From: DAOTWA01 sp034435955
GTDB lineage: Bacteria; Chloroflexota; Anaerolineae; Anaerolineales; Anaerolineaceae
Length of the DNA stretch: 10,287 bases
Assembly: GCA_034435955.1 (NCBI GenBank)
Contig: DAOTWA010000041.1
Location: 1 to 10,287 of the forward strand
Direction of reading: 5' to 3'
A program made the position numbers and the translations under genes. Each line of letters begins with the position of its first letter. The stretch's first letter is position 1. Shown piece after piece: positions 1-7,000 of this stretch. Below the pieces are notes generated by a model that was given only the letters and a program-made list of their open reading frames with translations, did not search any database and was not told the origin of the DNA.

Positions 1-1590
1 GACGGTCACCAATGCAACCGGGGCGAGCCTGGCGGGGAGTGAGGCGGCGGAGAATTTCCGCAAGGTGAGGGCAAACAGCAGCGCGTAGAACAGGGCTGCG
101 CCCACCGAGGTGATCCCGCCCAGGGCCAGGCTGGCCCCCGGAAGGCGCCCCAGCAGCTCCACGACGCGGATGGTGTAGGCGGCGAACGGCCAGGCCAGCG
201 CGCCCAACGCCTGCCCCATCGGCAGCCAGACCAGCCCGGCCAGAACCGCCAACCCGCCGACCACCATCACCAGCGGCTGAGGCGGCAGCACCAGCGGGTT
301 GGCCACCAGCGTCACCCATGACAGCCGCCGGAAGTGGTAAAGCATGATCGGCAGTGTGGTGATCTGCGCCGCCAGGGTGAAGAGAAAATACTCTCCGACA
401 GGACCCGCCAATCGCCGCGCTAGGCCGGATGGCAGGTGACTTTCCGTCAGGCGCAGAAAGCCCGCCTGCAGCCGATCGGCGTACAACACCAGGCCGAGCG
501 TGGCCATAAACGAGAGCTGGAAGCTGGCGTCCCATGGCAGGGATGGGTTTACCAGGCACATCAGCGCGGCGGTGAAGGCCAGCGAGTTGGCGCCCGCGCC
601 GCGCCGTCCGATCATCTCCCCGAACAGAGCCAGTCCGCCCATCAGCGAGGCGCGCACCACCGGCGGCTGTCCTCCGACCAGCACGGCGTAGGCGGCAATG
701 GCGAGCGCGGCGGCCAATGCTCCCCGCCGTGCTCCTAACCAGCGCCCGAATAGAAGCGTGAACAGGCCGGCCAGGATGGCCACGTTGAAGCCCGAGATGG
801 CCACGATATGCGCCGTTCCGGTGCGCTGGAAGGCCTCCTCAACCTCAGCCGTGATGCCGCTCTCGTCGCCCAAAAGGATGCCGGACAGGAGGGCCGCTTC
901 CGGCGGCGGGAAGATGCGCGCCGCCGTTTCAAGAGAGCGCCGTCGTAAATCGTACAGCGCCCCCAGGATCGGATTCCCCGCCCCACCTCCCTGCCAGGTG
1001 GCGCGGGCAAAGCCCAGGTAGGTGTAGACCCCCTGCCGCGCCAGGTATTCGCGGTAGGAGAATTCCTCGTTCTCCGGCGGGAATTCGGGATCGCCCTCCA
1101 GGCTGATCAGGTCCCCGTAACGCCACTCACGGCCGGGGGAGACGCGCGCCAGGAGCGCACCCTTGACCGCATGGACGCTCGCCGACGGGTCGTCTGCGAA
1201 AGCGATTTCACGCGCCTGAACGCGCAGCCGCACCGCGCCTTCGACCGGTTCGGGCGGAGCGGAAACCACGCCCGTAATGCGCGCGCTGCCCATTCCGTTG
1301 TAATAAGCCAGATCATTGGGTGTTAAGGAGGGTTGGGCCGCCTGATAGCGGGCGGCGCCCAAGAGGACCGCGGCCAAAAGCGCCGCCGGGGAGATGCGCA
1401 GGATCGGGTGTGCCCCGCTGAAGCGCGCCAGGATGCCTGCGCGGAACCGATCCCGCGTCGCCCGCCGCGCGAGAATCGCCATCACCGTGACGATCGCCGC
1501 CGACGCCAGCCAGCCTGACCAGCTCCAGTGCAGCGTGTCGCCGAGCAGGAGGCCGGTCAGGAAGGCCAGGGAGAGCCACAGTAGCGGCAT
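1..1590 (-). CDS. comEC: ComEC/Rec2 family DNA-uptake channel protein, N-terminal 530 residues (3' end outside the window)
   Basis: ComEC forms the inner-membrane channel that carries single-stranded DNA into the cell during natural transformation. Reading minus from an ATG at 1590, the frame is open for 530 codons to the left edge without a stop. Residues 1-90 are hydrophobic with several probable membrane segments. Residues about 90-200 form the soluble N-terminal (DUF4131-type) region. Residues about 225 onward are the Competence domain, with family hallmarks: LLSGILLGDE (235-244), HIVAISGFNV (261-270) and WDASFQLSFMATLGL (353-367), followed by repeated hydrophobic helices. Any C-terminal metallo-beta-lactamase domain would lie beyond position 1. 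The start is the first ATG after the preceding gene's stop (TAA, 1609-1611). No clear Shine-Dalgarno precedes it, so translation may be coupled to the upstream gene. Family assignment is firm; an actual competence role in this organism is inferred. Confidence 0.93.
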   Translation of the reverse strand, partial: MPLLWLSLAFLTGLLLGDTLHWSWSGWLASAAIVTVMAILARRATRDRFRAGILARFSGAHPILRISPAALLAAVLLGAARYQAAQPSLTPNDLAYYNGMGSARITGVVSAPPEPVEGAVRLRVQAREIAFADDPSASVHAVKGALLARVSPGREWRYGDLISLEGDPEFPPENEEFSYREYLARQGVYTYLGFARATWQGGGAGNPILGALYDLRRRSLETAARIFPPPEAALLSGILLGDESGITAEVEEAFQRTGTAHIVAISGFNVAILAGLFTLLFGRWLGARRGALAAALAIAAYAVLVGGQPPVVRASLMGGLALFGEMIGRRGAGANSLAFTAALMCLVNPSLPWDASFQLSFMATLGLVLYADRLQAGFLRLTESHLPSGLARRLAGPVGEYFLFTLAAQITTLPIMLYHFRRLSWVTLVANPLVLPPQPLVMVVGGLAVLAGLVWLPMGQALGALAWPFAAYTIRVVELLGRLPGASLALGGITSVGAALFYALLFALTLRKFSAASLPARLAPVALVTV

Positions 1591-1608
1591 GGCGGTAGGC
1601 GGCAGATC

Positions 1609-2250
1609 TTAGTGCATTTCGTCGTTTGGATGAGCCCTTGAGCCCGTTCGCCCGGGCAACTTCAGCCCAGGGATCAGCGCCGGGGTGTGCCGTCGGTATT
1701 CGGCGTAGGCCGGTCCGAACTCCTTGAGCAGTTTATTTTCCTCGTAATGAATGCCGATCAGGATATAAGCCGTCAACCCGATATTGAGGGCCAGAATGTT
1801 GACCGTCATCACCGGAGTGAGCCAGATCAGCGCCAGGCCAGCCGCGTACAGCGGATGGCGCATCCAGCGGTACAGGCCTCCGGTCACCAGTCTGGCCTCG
1901 GCCATGCGCGGCGGAGCGAAGAGCTGCTCAAGACCGAGGAAGTTCATCGCTCCTGTTTGGAGCAGACCAGCCGCCAGCGTCAGGATGGCCAACCCCTGAA
2001 TGCCCAGGCTGAATAGCAACCAGGGATAAGGGATGCGGTAGATAGCCCGGTCTGGGAGCAGGAAGGCCAGCGCCAGGATCGGCAGCAGTGTGACAGCAGA
2101 AATAATGTTGAAGACCAGCCGGTATAGACGGTCGGCGCGCGCCCCAAACAGGCGGCGCGCCCGCGCCTTGGCAGCCAGCGAAGCCAGCAGCGAGTGCGCC
2201 GCGCCCCACACGAGAACCGCCAGGATGATGATCGCCGCCGATGTCAGCAT
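1609..2250 (-). CDS. Isoprenylcysteine carboxyl methyltransferase-like (ICMT/PEMT-type) membrane methyltransferase
   Basis: The product is a 213-residue integral membrane protein with about four to five hydrophobic segments (roughly 4-22, 46-66, 76-98, 136-166). The C-terminal half carries the ICMT/PEMT-family signature: VTGGLYRWMRHPLYAAG (122-138) followed by a helix and the E-x-x-LLKEFGPAYAEYR block (about 171-186), which in the family binds S-adenosylmethionine. Family members methylate isoprenylcysteine, phospholipids or other small molecules. The substrate here cannot be read from the sequence, and NnrU-like annotation is another possibility. An in-frame TTG at 2289 would add 13 residues, but it overlaps a TATAAT (2281-2286) that looks like this gene's own -10 element, so the ATG at 2250 is preferred. 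comEC follows 18 nt downstream in the same frame, suggesting co-transcription. Confidence 0.82.
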   Translation of the reverse strand: MLTSAAIIILAVLVWGAAHSLLASLAAKARARRLFGARADRLYRLVFNIISAVTLLPILALAFLLPDRAIYRIPYPWLLFSLGIQGLAILTLAAGLLQTGAMNFLGLEQLFAPPRMAEARLVTGGLYRWMRHPLYAAGLALIWLTPVMTVNILALNIGLTAYILIGIHYEENKLLKEFGPAYAEYRRHTPALIPGLKLPGRTGSRAHPNDEMH

Positions 2251-2280
2251 GGATGATCTCACAATGCACGCTTTCCAGTC

Positions 2281-2286
2281 ATTATA
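2281..2286 (-). promoter_or_regulatory. Candidate -10 element for the methyltransferase-comEC unit
   Basis: The minus strand reads TATAAT here, a perfect sigma-70-type -10. A transcript would start near 2274, giving a leader of about 24 nt before the ATG at 2250. No good -35 is visible: the hexamer at 17-bp spacing reads GCGATT. The position supports the start at 2250 over the longer TTG reading at 2289. Confidence 0.5.
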
Positions 2287-2387
2287 CAAGATGTCGCCCG
2301 GACAATCGCTCGTTTGTGGCCAGAGCGAGAATCGTCAAAGAACCCATTGTCATAGGGCGATACGTCGGTGAACTCCATCCCTTGCGT

Positions 2388-2393
2388 TATAAT
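2388..2393 (+). promoter_or_regulatory. Candidate -10 element with leaderless start for the TolB-like gene
   Basis: A perfect TATAAT ends 7 nt before the ATG at 2401 (TATAATCCTCCCCATG). With normal promoter geometry the transcript would begin at or within a base or two of the A of the start codon. No Shine-Dalgarno fits between them. No convincing -35 was found at 16-18 bp upstream. The same arrangement recurs at 6989-7001. Confidence 0.55.
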
Positions 2394-2400
2394 CCTCCCC

Positions 2401-3768
2401 ATGCAGCTCGGACGTTTTACCTGGCTGTTCCTGCTGGCCGGCGTGGCGGCCCTCGCCGCCGTCGCCGTGATGCTGTTCACTCCCCGCCCGCTTTCGGTCG
2501 AGCCTGCCCCCGATGCCGCCGACGTCCCGCCGAACCTCCCCTTGCGCATAACTTTCTCTCAGCCCATGCGCGCCGACAGCGTCCCATCCCGCCTGGTCAT
2601 CACCCCGGCGGTGGCGGGGAAAATTACCTGGCAGGGTGACGCGTTAATCTTTACCCCGGATCACGGCTGGCCGGGTGATGCCAGGATCCAGGTCGAGCTT
2701 AAGCCTGGGGCGGTCTCCAGCCTGGGCTTGCCTGTGCGCCAGCCGCTGGCCTGGAGTTTCACCGTGCACCGTGCGCGCATCGCCTACCTGTCCCCGGCCG
2801 GCGGACAGGCGAGCCTCTATGCAGTGGATGCCGGCGGCGAGCAGCCGCCCCGCCAACTCATTCCCGACCAGGGCATCCTGGATTTCAGCATCGACCCGAA
2901 AGCCGGCGTCATCTACTACAGCCTGCCTAACGCCAGCGGCGGCAGCGACCTGTACGCCTACGATTTGGCCCACAGCGCCAGGAGAATGGTGCTGGCCTGT
3001 CCGCAGTCCATCTGTAAGAACCCACAGCCCTCCCCTGATGGGCGTTGGTTGGCCTATGAGCAGTCCCCCTTCTCCACCGCCCAGGCCGCTTCCGTGCGGG
3101 TGTGGTTGCTGCCCTTGAGCGGCGGTCCACCCAGGCTGGCCGGGGACCCGGCCCACACAACCTACTCGCCCGCCTGGTCCTCTCAGGGTTGGCTAGCCCT
3201 GTACGATTCCTCCCGCCAGGGTTACGTCGTGATCCAGCCGGGCCAGGGCGAGAAAGCCTTCTTCGCCAACCGTACCGGGGACCTGGGCTCCTGGTCGCCG
3301 GATGGCTACACCTTCCTGGCAGGCGATATGGCCTCCAACGCCGCAGCGACTGCGCCCGTGGACCGCGCTCAGACCGCCTCGCTCCCCAGCCGCATCCTCG
3401 CCTACGAGAGCGGCGGCGGACGGACGCGCCCCCTGACCGACGGCAGCTTCGAGGACGTCTCGCCGGTCTGGTCTCCGGATGGGCGGCGCATCGCCTTTGC
3501 CCGCCGCTTCCTGGACGCCCCGCGCTGGACGCCCGGCCGCCAGTTGTGGCTGATGGACGCCAATGGCAGCCGACCAGTCCAATTGACCGATTCGCCGAAC
3601 GACGACCATTCCAGCTTCGCCTGGAGCCCTGACGGCAAGAAACTGGCCTTCGTGCGCTTCAATAACCTGGCTCTCACCCAGCCGCCCTCGCTGTGGGTGA
3701 TCACACTCGATAGCGGCGAGCTGGTCAAGCTCGCCGATAGCGCTTATTCCCCCGTATGGATACCGTGA
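2401..3768 (+). CDS. Membrane-anchored TolB-like (PD40/WD40-like) beta-propeller protein with N-terminal Ig-like domain
   Basis: The product is a 455-residue protein. Residues 7-27 form a hydrophobic segment, either a signal anchor or an uncleaved signal peptide, placing the rest outside the cytoplasm. Residues about 31-122 resemble a bacterial Ig-like (Big_5 type) domain, with the typical DVPPNLPLRITFSQPM start and WSFTV end. Residues about 125-455 are a TolB-type propeller, with SPDG blade motifs at 211, 299, 358 and 409 (for example VWSPDGRRIAFARR and AWSPDGKKLAFVRF). Such propellers usually bind protein partners or ligands; no catalytic motif is visible. An in-frame start at 2368 is possible, but the TATAAT at 2388-2393 and the signal anchor directly after the ATG favour 2401. 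The last 13 nt overlap the next gene, implying translational coupling. Its specific role is unknown. Confidence 0.85.
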   Translation: MQLGRFTWLFLLAGVAALAAVAVMLFTPRPLSVEPAPDAADVPPNLPLRITFSQPMRADSVPSRLVITPAVAGKITWQGDALIFTPDHGWPGDARIQVELKPGAVSSLGLPVRQPLAWSFTVHRARIAYLSPAGGQASLYAVDAGGEQPPRQLIPDQGILDFSIDPKAGVIYYSLPNASGGSDLYAYDLAHSARRMVLACPQSICKNPQPSPDGRWLAYEQSPFSTAQAASVRVWLLPLSGGPPRLAGDPAHTTYSPAWSSQGWLALYDSSRQGYVVIQPGQGEKAFFANRTGDLGSWSPDGYTFLAGDMASNAAATAPVDRAQTASLPSRILAYESGGGRTRPLTDGSFEDVSPVWSPDGRRIAFARRFLDAPRWTPGRQLWLMDANGSRPVQLTDSPNDDHSSFAWSPDGKKLAFVRFNNLALTQPPSLWVITLDSGELVKLADSAYSPVWIP

Positions 3769-4280
3769 TCGCCATCGGAGAGCCTTTACCCGATTTCGCC
3801 CTTCCCGCCCTGGACGGCTTCGTCCATCGCCTCTCCGCTTACCGCGGACGTCTGGCGCTGGTCAACTTCTGGTCGGCGGAATGTGAGTGGTGCCGCCGCG
3901 TCGACGGGCTGCTGCTGCCCGCCCTGGCGGCTTGGACTCCCCAGGTGCAGCTCATCCCCATCGCCGCTAACCCGGGCGAGCCGGACGAGCTTTTGCGCCG
4001 CACCGCGGCGGAGCGCGGACTGCCCTTTGTGCTGCGCGATGCCCGCCAGGAGGTCGTCGCGCTTTACGGCGCCCAGGCCACCCCCCATTTCTTCCTCGCC
4101 GACCGAGAGGGCATCCTGCGATACCAGGGCGCCTTCGACGACGTGACCTTCCGCCAGCGCACCCCCACCCGCTCTTACCTGGTTGAGGCCGTCCAGGCCT
4201 TACTGTCCGGCAAGGAGCCGCCGGTAGCTCATTCCGCAGCCTACGGCTGCGCCATCACCCCCTTTCTGGAGGTCAAATAG
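3756..4280 (+). CDS. TlpA/AhpC-TSA-type thioredoxin-fold protein
   Basis: This is a 174-residue thioredoxin-fold protein. It begins with the peroxiredoxin/TlpA-like phrase IGEPLPDFALPALDG (7-21). A redox motif CEWC (C43-C46) follows the strand LVNFWSAE, and the cis-proline is at 110 (QATPHFFL). A further cysteine lies near the C-terminus in YGCAI (C165), a feature of some thioredoxin-family proteins with a conserved GC-x-I tail. It probably acts as a thiol-disulfide oxidoreductase. No signal peptide or membrane segment is seen, so a cytoplasmic location is likely despite the TlpA resemblance. Its start overlaps the upstream gene by 13 nt, and its TAG stop shares its final G with the GTG start of the next gene (TAGTG), so all three are almost certainly one transcript. 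Confidence 0.85.
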   Translation: MDTVIAIGEPLPDFALPALDGFVHRLSAYRGRLALVNFWSAECEWCRRVDGLLLPALAAWTPQVQLIPIAANPGEPDELLRRTAAERGLPFVLRDARQEVVALYGAQATPHFFLADREGILRYQGAFDDVTFRQRTPTRSYLVEAVQALLSGKEPPVAHSAAYGCAITPFLEVK

Positions 4281-5347
4281 TGGCCGAACCTTCCCCCAAC
4301 ACCCCCGGCTTGACCTTTTTCGTGACCGGCGGCGCCGGTTTCCTGGGCATCAACCTGATCCGCTACCTGCTCGAACGAGGCCACCGAGTCGTCTCGCTCG
4401 ATATTGCTCCTTTCGATTATCCCGACGTGCGCGACCGCGTGCAAATCGTGACGGGCGACGTGCGCGATCCGGTCCTGATGGAACAGACCATGCGCGGCGT
4501 GGACGTGGTCGTCCACTGCGCCGCCGCCCTGCCGCTTTATTCGCGCGATGAGATCTTCTCCACCAACGTCGGCGGCACGCACATCGTCCTCCAATCTGCC
4601 CTGGATGCCGGCGTGCGGCGCGTCATCTACATTTCCTCCACCGCCGTCTACGGCATCCCAGACCACCACCCCTTGCTCGAGGAGGACCCGCTGAAAGGCG
4701 TCGGTCCATACGGAGAGACCAAGGTCATCGCCGAGGGCATCTGTCAGGAGTATCGTCGGAAGGGATTGTGCATCCCGATTCTGCGGCCCAAAACCTTCGT
4801 TGGACCCGAGCGCCTGGGCGTGTTCGCTCTCCTCTACGAGTGGGCCAAGGACGGCAAGAATTTCCCCATGTTGGGCTCAGGGAATAACCGCTACCAGCTT
4901 CTGGACGTGGAGGATCTCTGCCAGGCCATCCTGTTGGCTGCGACCGGCGAGCCCCAGGCCGTCGATCAGGTCTTCAACATCGGCGCCAGGGAATTCGCCA
5001 CCATGCGCGAGGATTACCAGGCCGTGCTGGACGCAGCCGGCTTCGGCAAGCGCATTGTGCCCATCCCGGCCGGCCCGGCCGTGTTCGCCCTGCGCGTGCT
5101 GGAGAAGCTGCATCTCTCGCCGCTCTATCAATGGGTCTATGAGACCGCCGATAAGGATTCGTACGTGTCCATCGAGCGCGCCGAACGCATCCTGGGCTAT
5201 AACCCGCGTTACTCCAACAAGGACGCCCTGGTGCGCAACTTCCGCTGGTACATGGAGCACCTGGACCAGTTTCAGGGGGAGGCCGGCGTCAGCCACCGCG
5301 TCCCCTGGCAGCAGGGCGCCTTGCGGCTGGCGAAGTTGTTTTTCTAG
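4280..5347 (+). CDS. NAD-dependent epimerase/dehydratase (extended SDR family)
   Basis: The product is a 355-residue extended short-chain dehydrogenase/reductase. The nucleotide-binding motif TGGAGFLG lies at 16-23 (GxxGxxG: G17, G20, G23), with acidic D41 at the end of the second strand as expected for NAD preference. The dinucleotide-side VHCAA motif is at 78-82. The catalytic set is S119/S120/T121 with Y144-GET-K148 (YxxxK). The family covers nucleotide-sugar epimerases and dehydratases and 3-beta-hydroxysteroid-type dehydrogenases; length and motifs do not tell which. The start is a GTG overlapping the preceding TAG by one base; the downstream neighbour is convergent. Nothing else for sugar or cell-wall synthesis is nearby, so the substrate is unknown. 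Confidence 0.88.
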   Translation: MAEPSPNTPGLTFFVTGGAGFLGINLIRYLLERGHRVVSLDIAPFDYPDVRDRVQIVTGDVRDPVLMEQTMRGVDVVVHCAAALPLYSRDEIFSTNVGGTHIVLQSALDAGVRRVIYISSTAVYGIPDHHPLLEEDPLKGVGPYGETKVIAEGICQEYRRKGLCIPILRPKTFVGPERLGVFALLYEWAKDGKNFPMLGSGNNRYQLLDVEDLCQAILLAATGEPQAVDQVFNIGAREFATMREDYQAVLDAAGFGKRIVPIPAGPAVFALRVLEKLHLSPLYQWVYETADKDSYVSIERAERILGYNPRYSNKDALVRNFRWYMEHLDQFQGEAGVSHRVPWQQGALRLAKLFF

Positions 5348-5396
5348 CGAAACATCCTCCGATTTTCGCTTGAATCCTCATTAAGTAGAATTCGTA

Positions 5397-6710
5397 TTAC
5401 CCTGCAAACTGTGGATACGTCACTCCCGCATGGGGGAAGACCAACACCGTGGCCTCCCTCGGAGCATGACGGCGCGCCACCTGAATGGCCTCATCCGGAC
5501 TGGATGCAAATTCAACGAATGGCAGCCGCGTTTGGATTTCCTCCGGAATGGTAGGCCCATACAGCAGCAGTCTGGCGCGCATCATGGCCTGCAGGGCGAA
5601 ATAGAGGAAGAACTTGTCGTCGTCAGCCAGACCGCGCATTTTCAGGCGGGGCACCAGACGCACCAGCAGCGGTGCGAGCGCCTTCAGCCCTCCCCGTCCT
5701 ACCGGTAGCTTTCGCTGCGCCAGCCCGAACACTCCCACCCCCTCCTCGGCCCGCACCAGGGTGATCAGCGTTCCACCCGACTTGACTGCCCGGATCGTGT
5801 TTGCCAGCGCCTTGACCCCCTGGCGCAGGTCTGAATCCATCGGATGCGAGGAACTGATCACCACGTCGGCCATGTCCGACACGCCTACCCCGTACAGCGC
5901 CGCGCTGACCCGCACCCCTTCGCGGTGCGCCAGGATCGGGTCGCCGGATACCACCCGCACCGGCCTGACCTCCGGATTCAGCACCGCGTTGACAATGAAG
6001 ACCGGCGGCTTGAGCATGCGCCCGGCTTCTTCCAGGTCCAGGCGCATCGGATTCTTCTCGATCGGTTGACCGACCATGTTGAACGCGCCCGGCGAGCAGT
6101 TGAGCGCATGGTTGTGGGCGATGGTCTCCCGCCCGGCCACCCCCGGGATCAGGTTCTTGTAACCACCGCCGAAACTGGCGATGATGTGCGGCTCGATACA
6201 GCCCACCGACACGATCAGCTCCGCCTCAGCCGCCGTACGGTTGACCCACACCGGCGTGCCGCGCGATGTGGTGCCCAGATACACCAGCCGCGCAGAGTCC
6301 TCGGCTGCTGGATTCTCCCAGCGCAGTCCGGCGAAGCTTTCTGCGCCAATGCGCTGCGCCAGCTCGGCCTCTGCCATCGGGCGGTGTACCCCCAGCGCTG
6401 GTATCAGGGTGATGGCTTCCCGCTGCACTCCAGCCAGCCGCAGCTCCTCCAGCACGTGTGGGACGATGCGCGCAGCCGGCGTCGGCCGGCTGATGTCGTC
6501 CACCACCAGAGCCACGCGCATGCCTGCGCGGGCCAGTTCGCGCAATCGCGGGCTGCCGATCGGCTCGGCCAGGCTGCGGCGCACCTCGGCCTCCGCGTCC
6601 GGCGCGGGCGGCAAAGGGGAGGGTTCCAGCACGCCGGTCAGCCGCCAACCTTCCGGCAGGGAGAGAGGCAGGCTCTCCCGCCCCCAGGGAATCTCAATCA
6701 TCTTGCTCAT
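5397..6710 (-). CDS. larA: LarA-family protein (nickel-pincer lactate racemase-like, DUF2088)
   Basis: The product is a 437-residue protein matching the LarA family, whose founding member interconverts D- and L-lactate using a nickel-pincer nucleotide bound covalently to a lysine. Key positions are visible: VDDISRPTP (70-78, with D72 and R75), GVHRP (107-111, H109), EPHIIASFGGGYKNLIPG (173-190, H175 and the cofactor lysine K185) and AHNHAL (198-203, H199/H201). These sit almost where the Lactobacillus enzyme has H108, H174, K184 and H200. Larger families include racemases or epimerases of other 2-hydroxyacids, so lactate is not proven. No cofactor-synthesis genes (larB, larC, larE) are in the window. 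The ATG at 6710 is chosen because AAGGAGG at 6717-6723 lies 6 nt upstream; ATGs at 6713 and 6701 are alternatives. Confidence 0.87.
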   Translation of the reverse strand: MSKMIEIPWGRESLPLSLPEGWRLTGVLEPSPLPPAPDAEAEVRRSLAEPIGSPRLRELARAGMRVALVVDDISRPTPAARIVPHVLEELRLAGVQREAITLIPALGVHRPMAEAELAQRIGAESFAGLRWENPAAEDSARLVYLGTTSRGTPVWVNRTAAEAELIVSVGCIEPHIIASFGGGYKNLIPGVAGRETIAHNHALNCSPGAFNMVGQPIEKNPMRLDLEEAGRMLKPPVFIVNAVLNPEVRPVRVVSGDPILAHREGVRVSAALYGVGVSDMADVVISSSHPMDSDLRQGVKALANTIRAVKSGGTLITLVRAEEGVGVFGLAQRKLPVGRGGLKALAPLLVRLVPRLKMRGLADDDKFFLYFALQAMMRARLLLYGPTIPEEIQTRLPFVEFASSPDEAIQVARRHAPREATVLVFPHAGVTYPQFAG

Positions 6711-6735
6711 CATCGCCCTCCTTCGTTTCGTGCAT
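6694..6735 (-). CDS. Possible 13-residue upstream ORF overlapping the larA start
   Basis: An ATG at 6735 is preceded at 5-nt spacing by a very strong Shine-Dalgarno (AGGAGGGTGAT, 6736-6746). It opens a 13-codon frame, MHETKEGDDEQDD, ending in TGA at 6694-6696, 14 nt inside larA in another frame. Seven of the 13 residues are acidic. The larA Shine-Dalgarno lies inside this frame, so ribosomes translating it would pass through and stop just after the larA start. This could couple or tune larA translation. It could also be chance; no homologue can be checked here. Confidence 0.35.
   Translation of the reverse strand: MHETKEGDDEQDD
6717..6723 (-). promoter_or_regulatory. Shine-Dalgarno deciding the larA start
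   Basis: The minus strand reads AAGGAGG, then GCGATG, then the ATG at 6710. The 6-nt spacing is near optimal for 6710 and short for the ATG at 6713, so 6710 is preferred. Confidence 0.7.
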
Positions 6736-7000
6736 ATCACCCTCCTGATCGGATAAAAGCCCCTTTTGTGTATGCGCCGCAGAAAGTCATCGGTGCGGCT
6801 TTATTTTCCTATAATTCAGGTTAGAATACAAATCATCGCCTCGCCGATCAACCTGTAGGGTGAATTCCTGCCTTATTGCCATCGGTTTCGCCGTGGCCCC
6901 CCTTTACAAATGGCATGATTGGCCCTCCGCCTCCCGAGGACAGCCAGGAAATAGGGCTGGTTTCGTGAGCGGTTCATCCCATGGGGTGTATAATCCAACC
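6736..7000. promoter_or_regulatory. Divergent intergenic region between larA and the dsbA-like gene
   Basis: This region of about 265 bp separates two divergent genes and should hold both promoters. The plus strand has a TATAAT at 6810-6815 and one at 6989-6994; the latter directly precedes the downstream ATG. On the minus strand a TTGTAT (6825-6830) could be a -35 for larA, but no well-spaced -10 accompanies it. A GTG at 6860 opens the downstream frame 47 codons earlier, but the added residues look non-coding. A short CAGCC/GGCTG inverted repeat near 6941-6960 is too weak to call. Confidence 0.45.
6989..6994 (+). promoter_or_regulatory. Candidate -10 element with leaderless start for the DsbA-like gene
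   Basis: TATAAT is followed by CCAACC and then the ATG at 7001, so a transcript would start at or next to the start codon. No Shine-Dalgarno precedes the ATG. The layout matches 2388-2401 closely, including CC straight after TATAAT. No clear -35 is visible. Confidence 0.55.

Noticed and set aside
1591..1611. comEC and the methyltransferase gene are in the same frame, separated by one TAA
   Set aside because: A broken fusion was considered, but the two families are unrelated and each has a normal terminus; in-frame adjacency is chance.
5348..5396. Terminator between the convergent epimerase and larA genes
   Set aside because: No hairpin with a T-run could be found in the 49-bp gap.
5410..5418. 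DnaA-like box TGTGGATAC on the minus strand near the larA stop
   Set aside because: A single one-mismatch site inside a coding region, without neighbours, is expected by chance.
6810..6815. TATAAT on the plus strand in the larA/dsbA intergenic region
   Set aside because: No start codon or well-spaced -35 accompanies it; kept only as a possible upstream promoter, not a separate call.
5844..6824. Long plus-strand open frame of 326 codons
   Set aside because: It lies antisense to larA, has low-complexity R/H/Q-rich composition and no recognisable motif; a GC-rich shadow frame.
6860..7000. 47-codon N-terminal extension of the DsbA-like protein from a GTG
   Set aside because: The extension is not domain-like, and a TATAAT lies inside it directly before the ATG at 7001.
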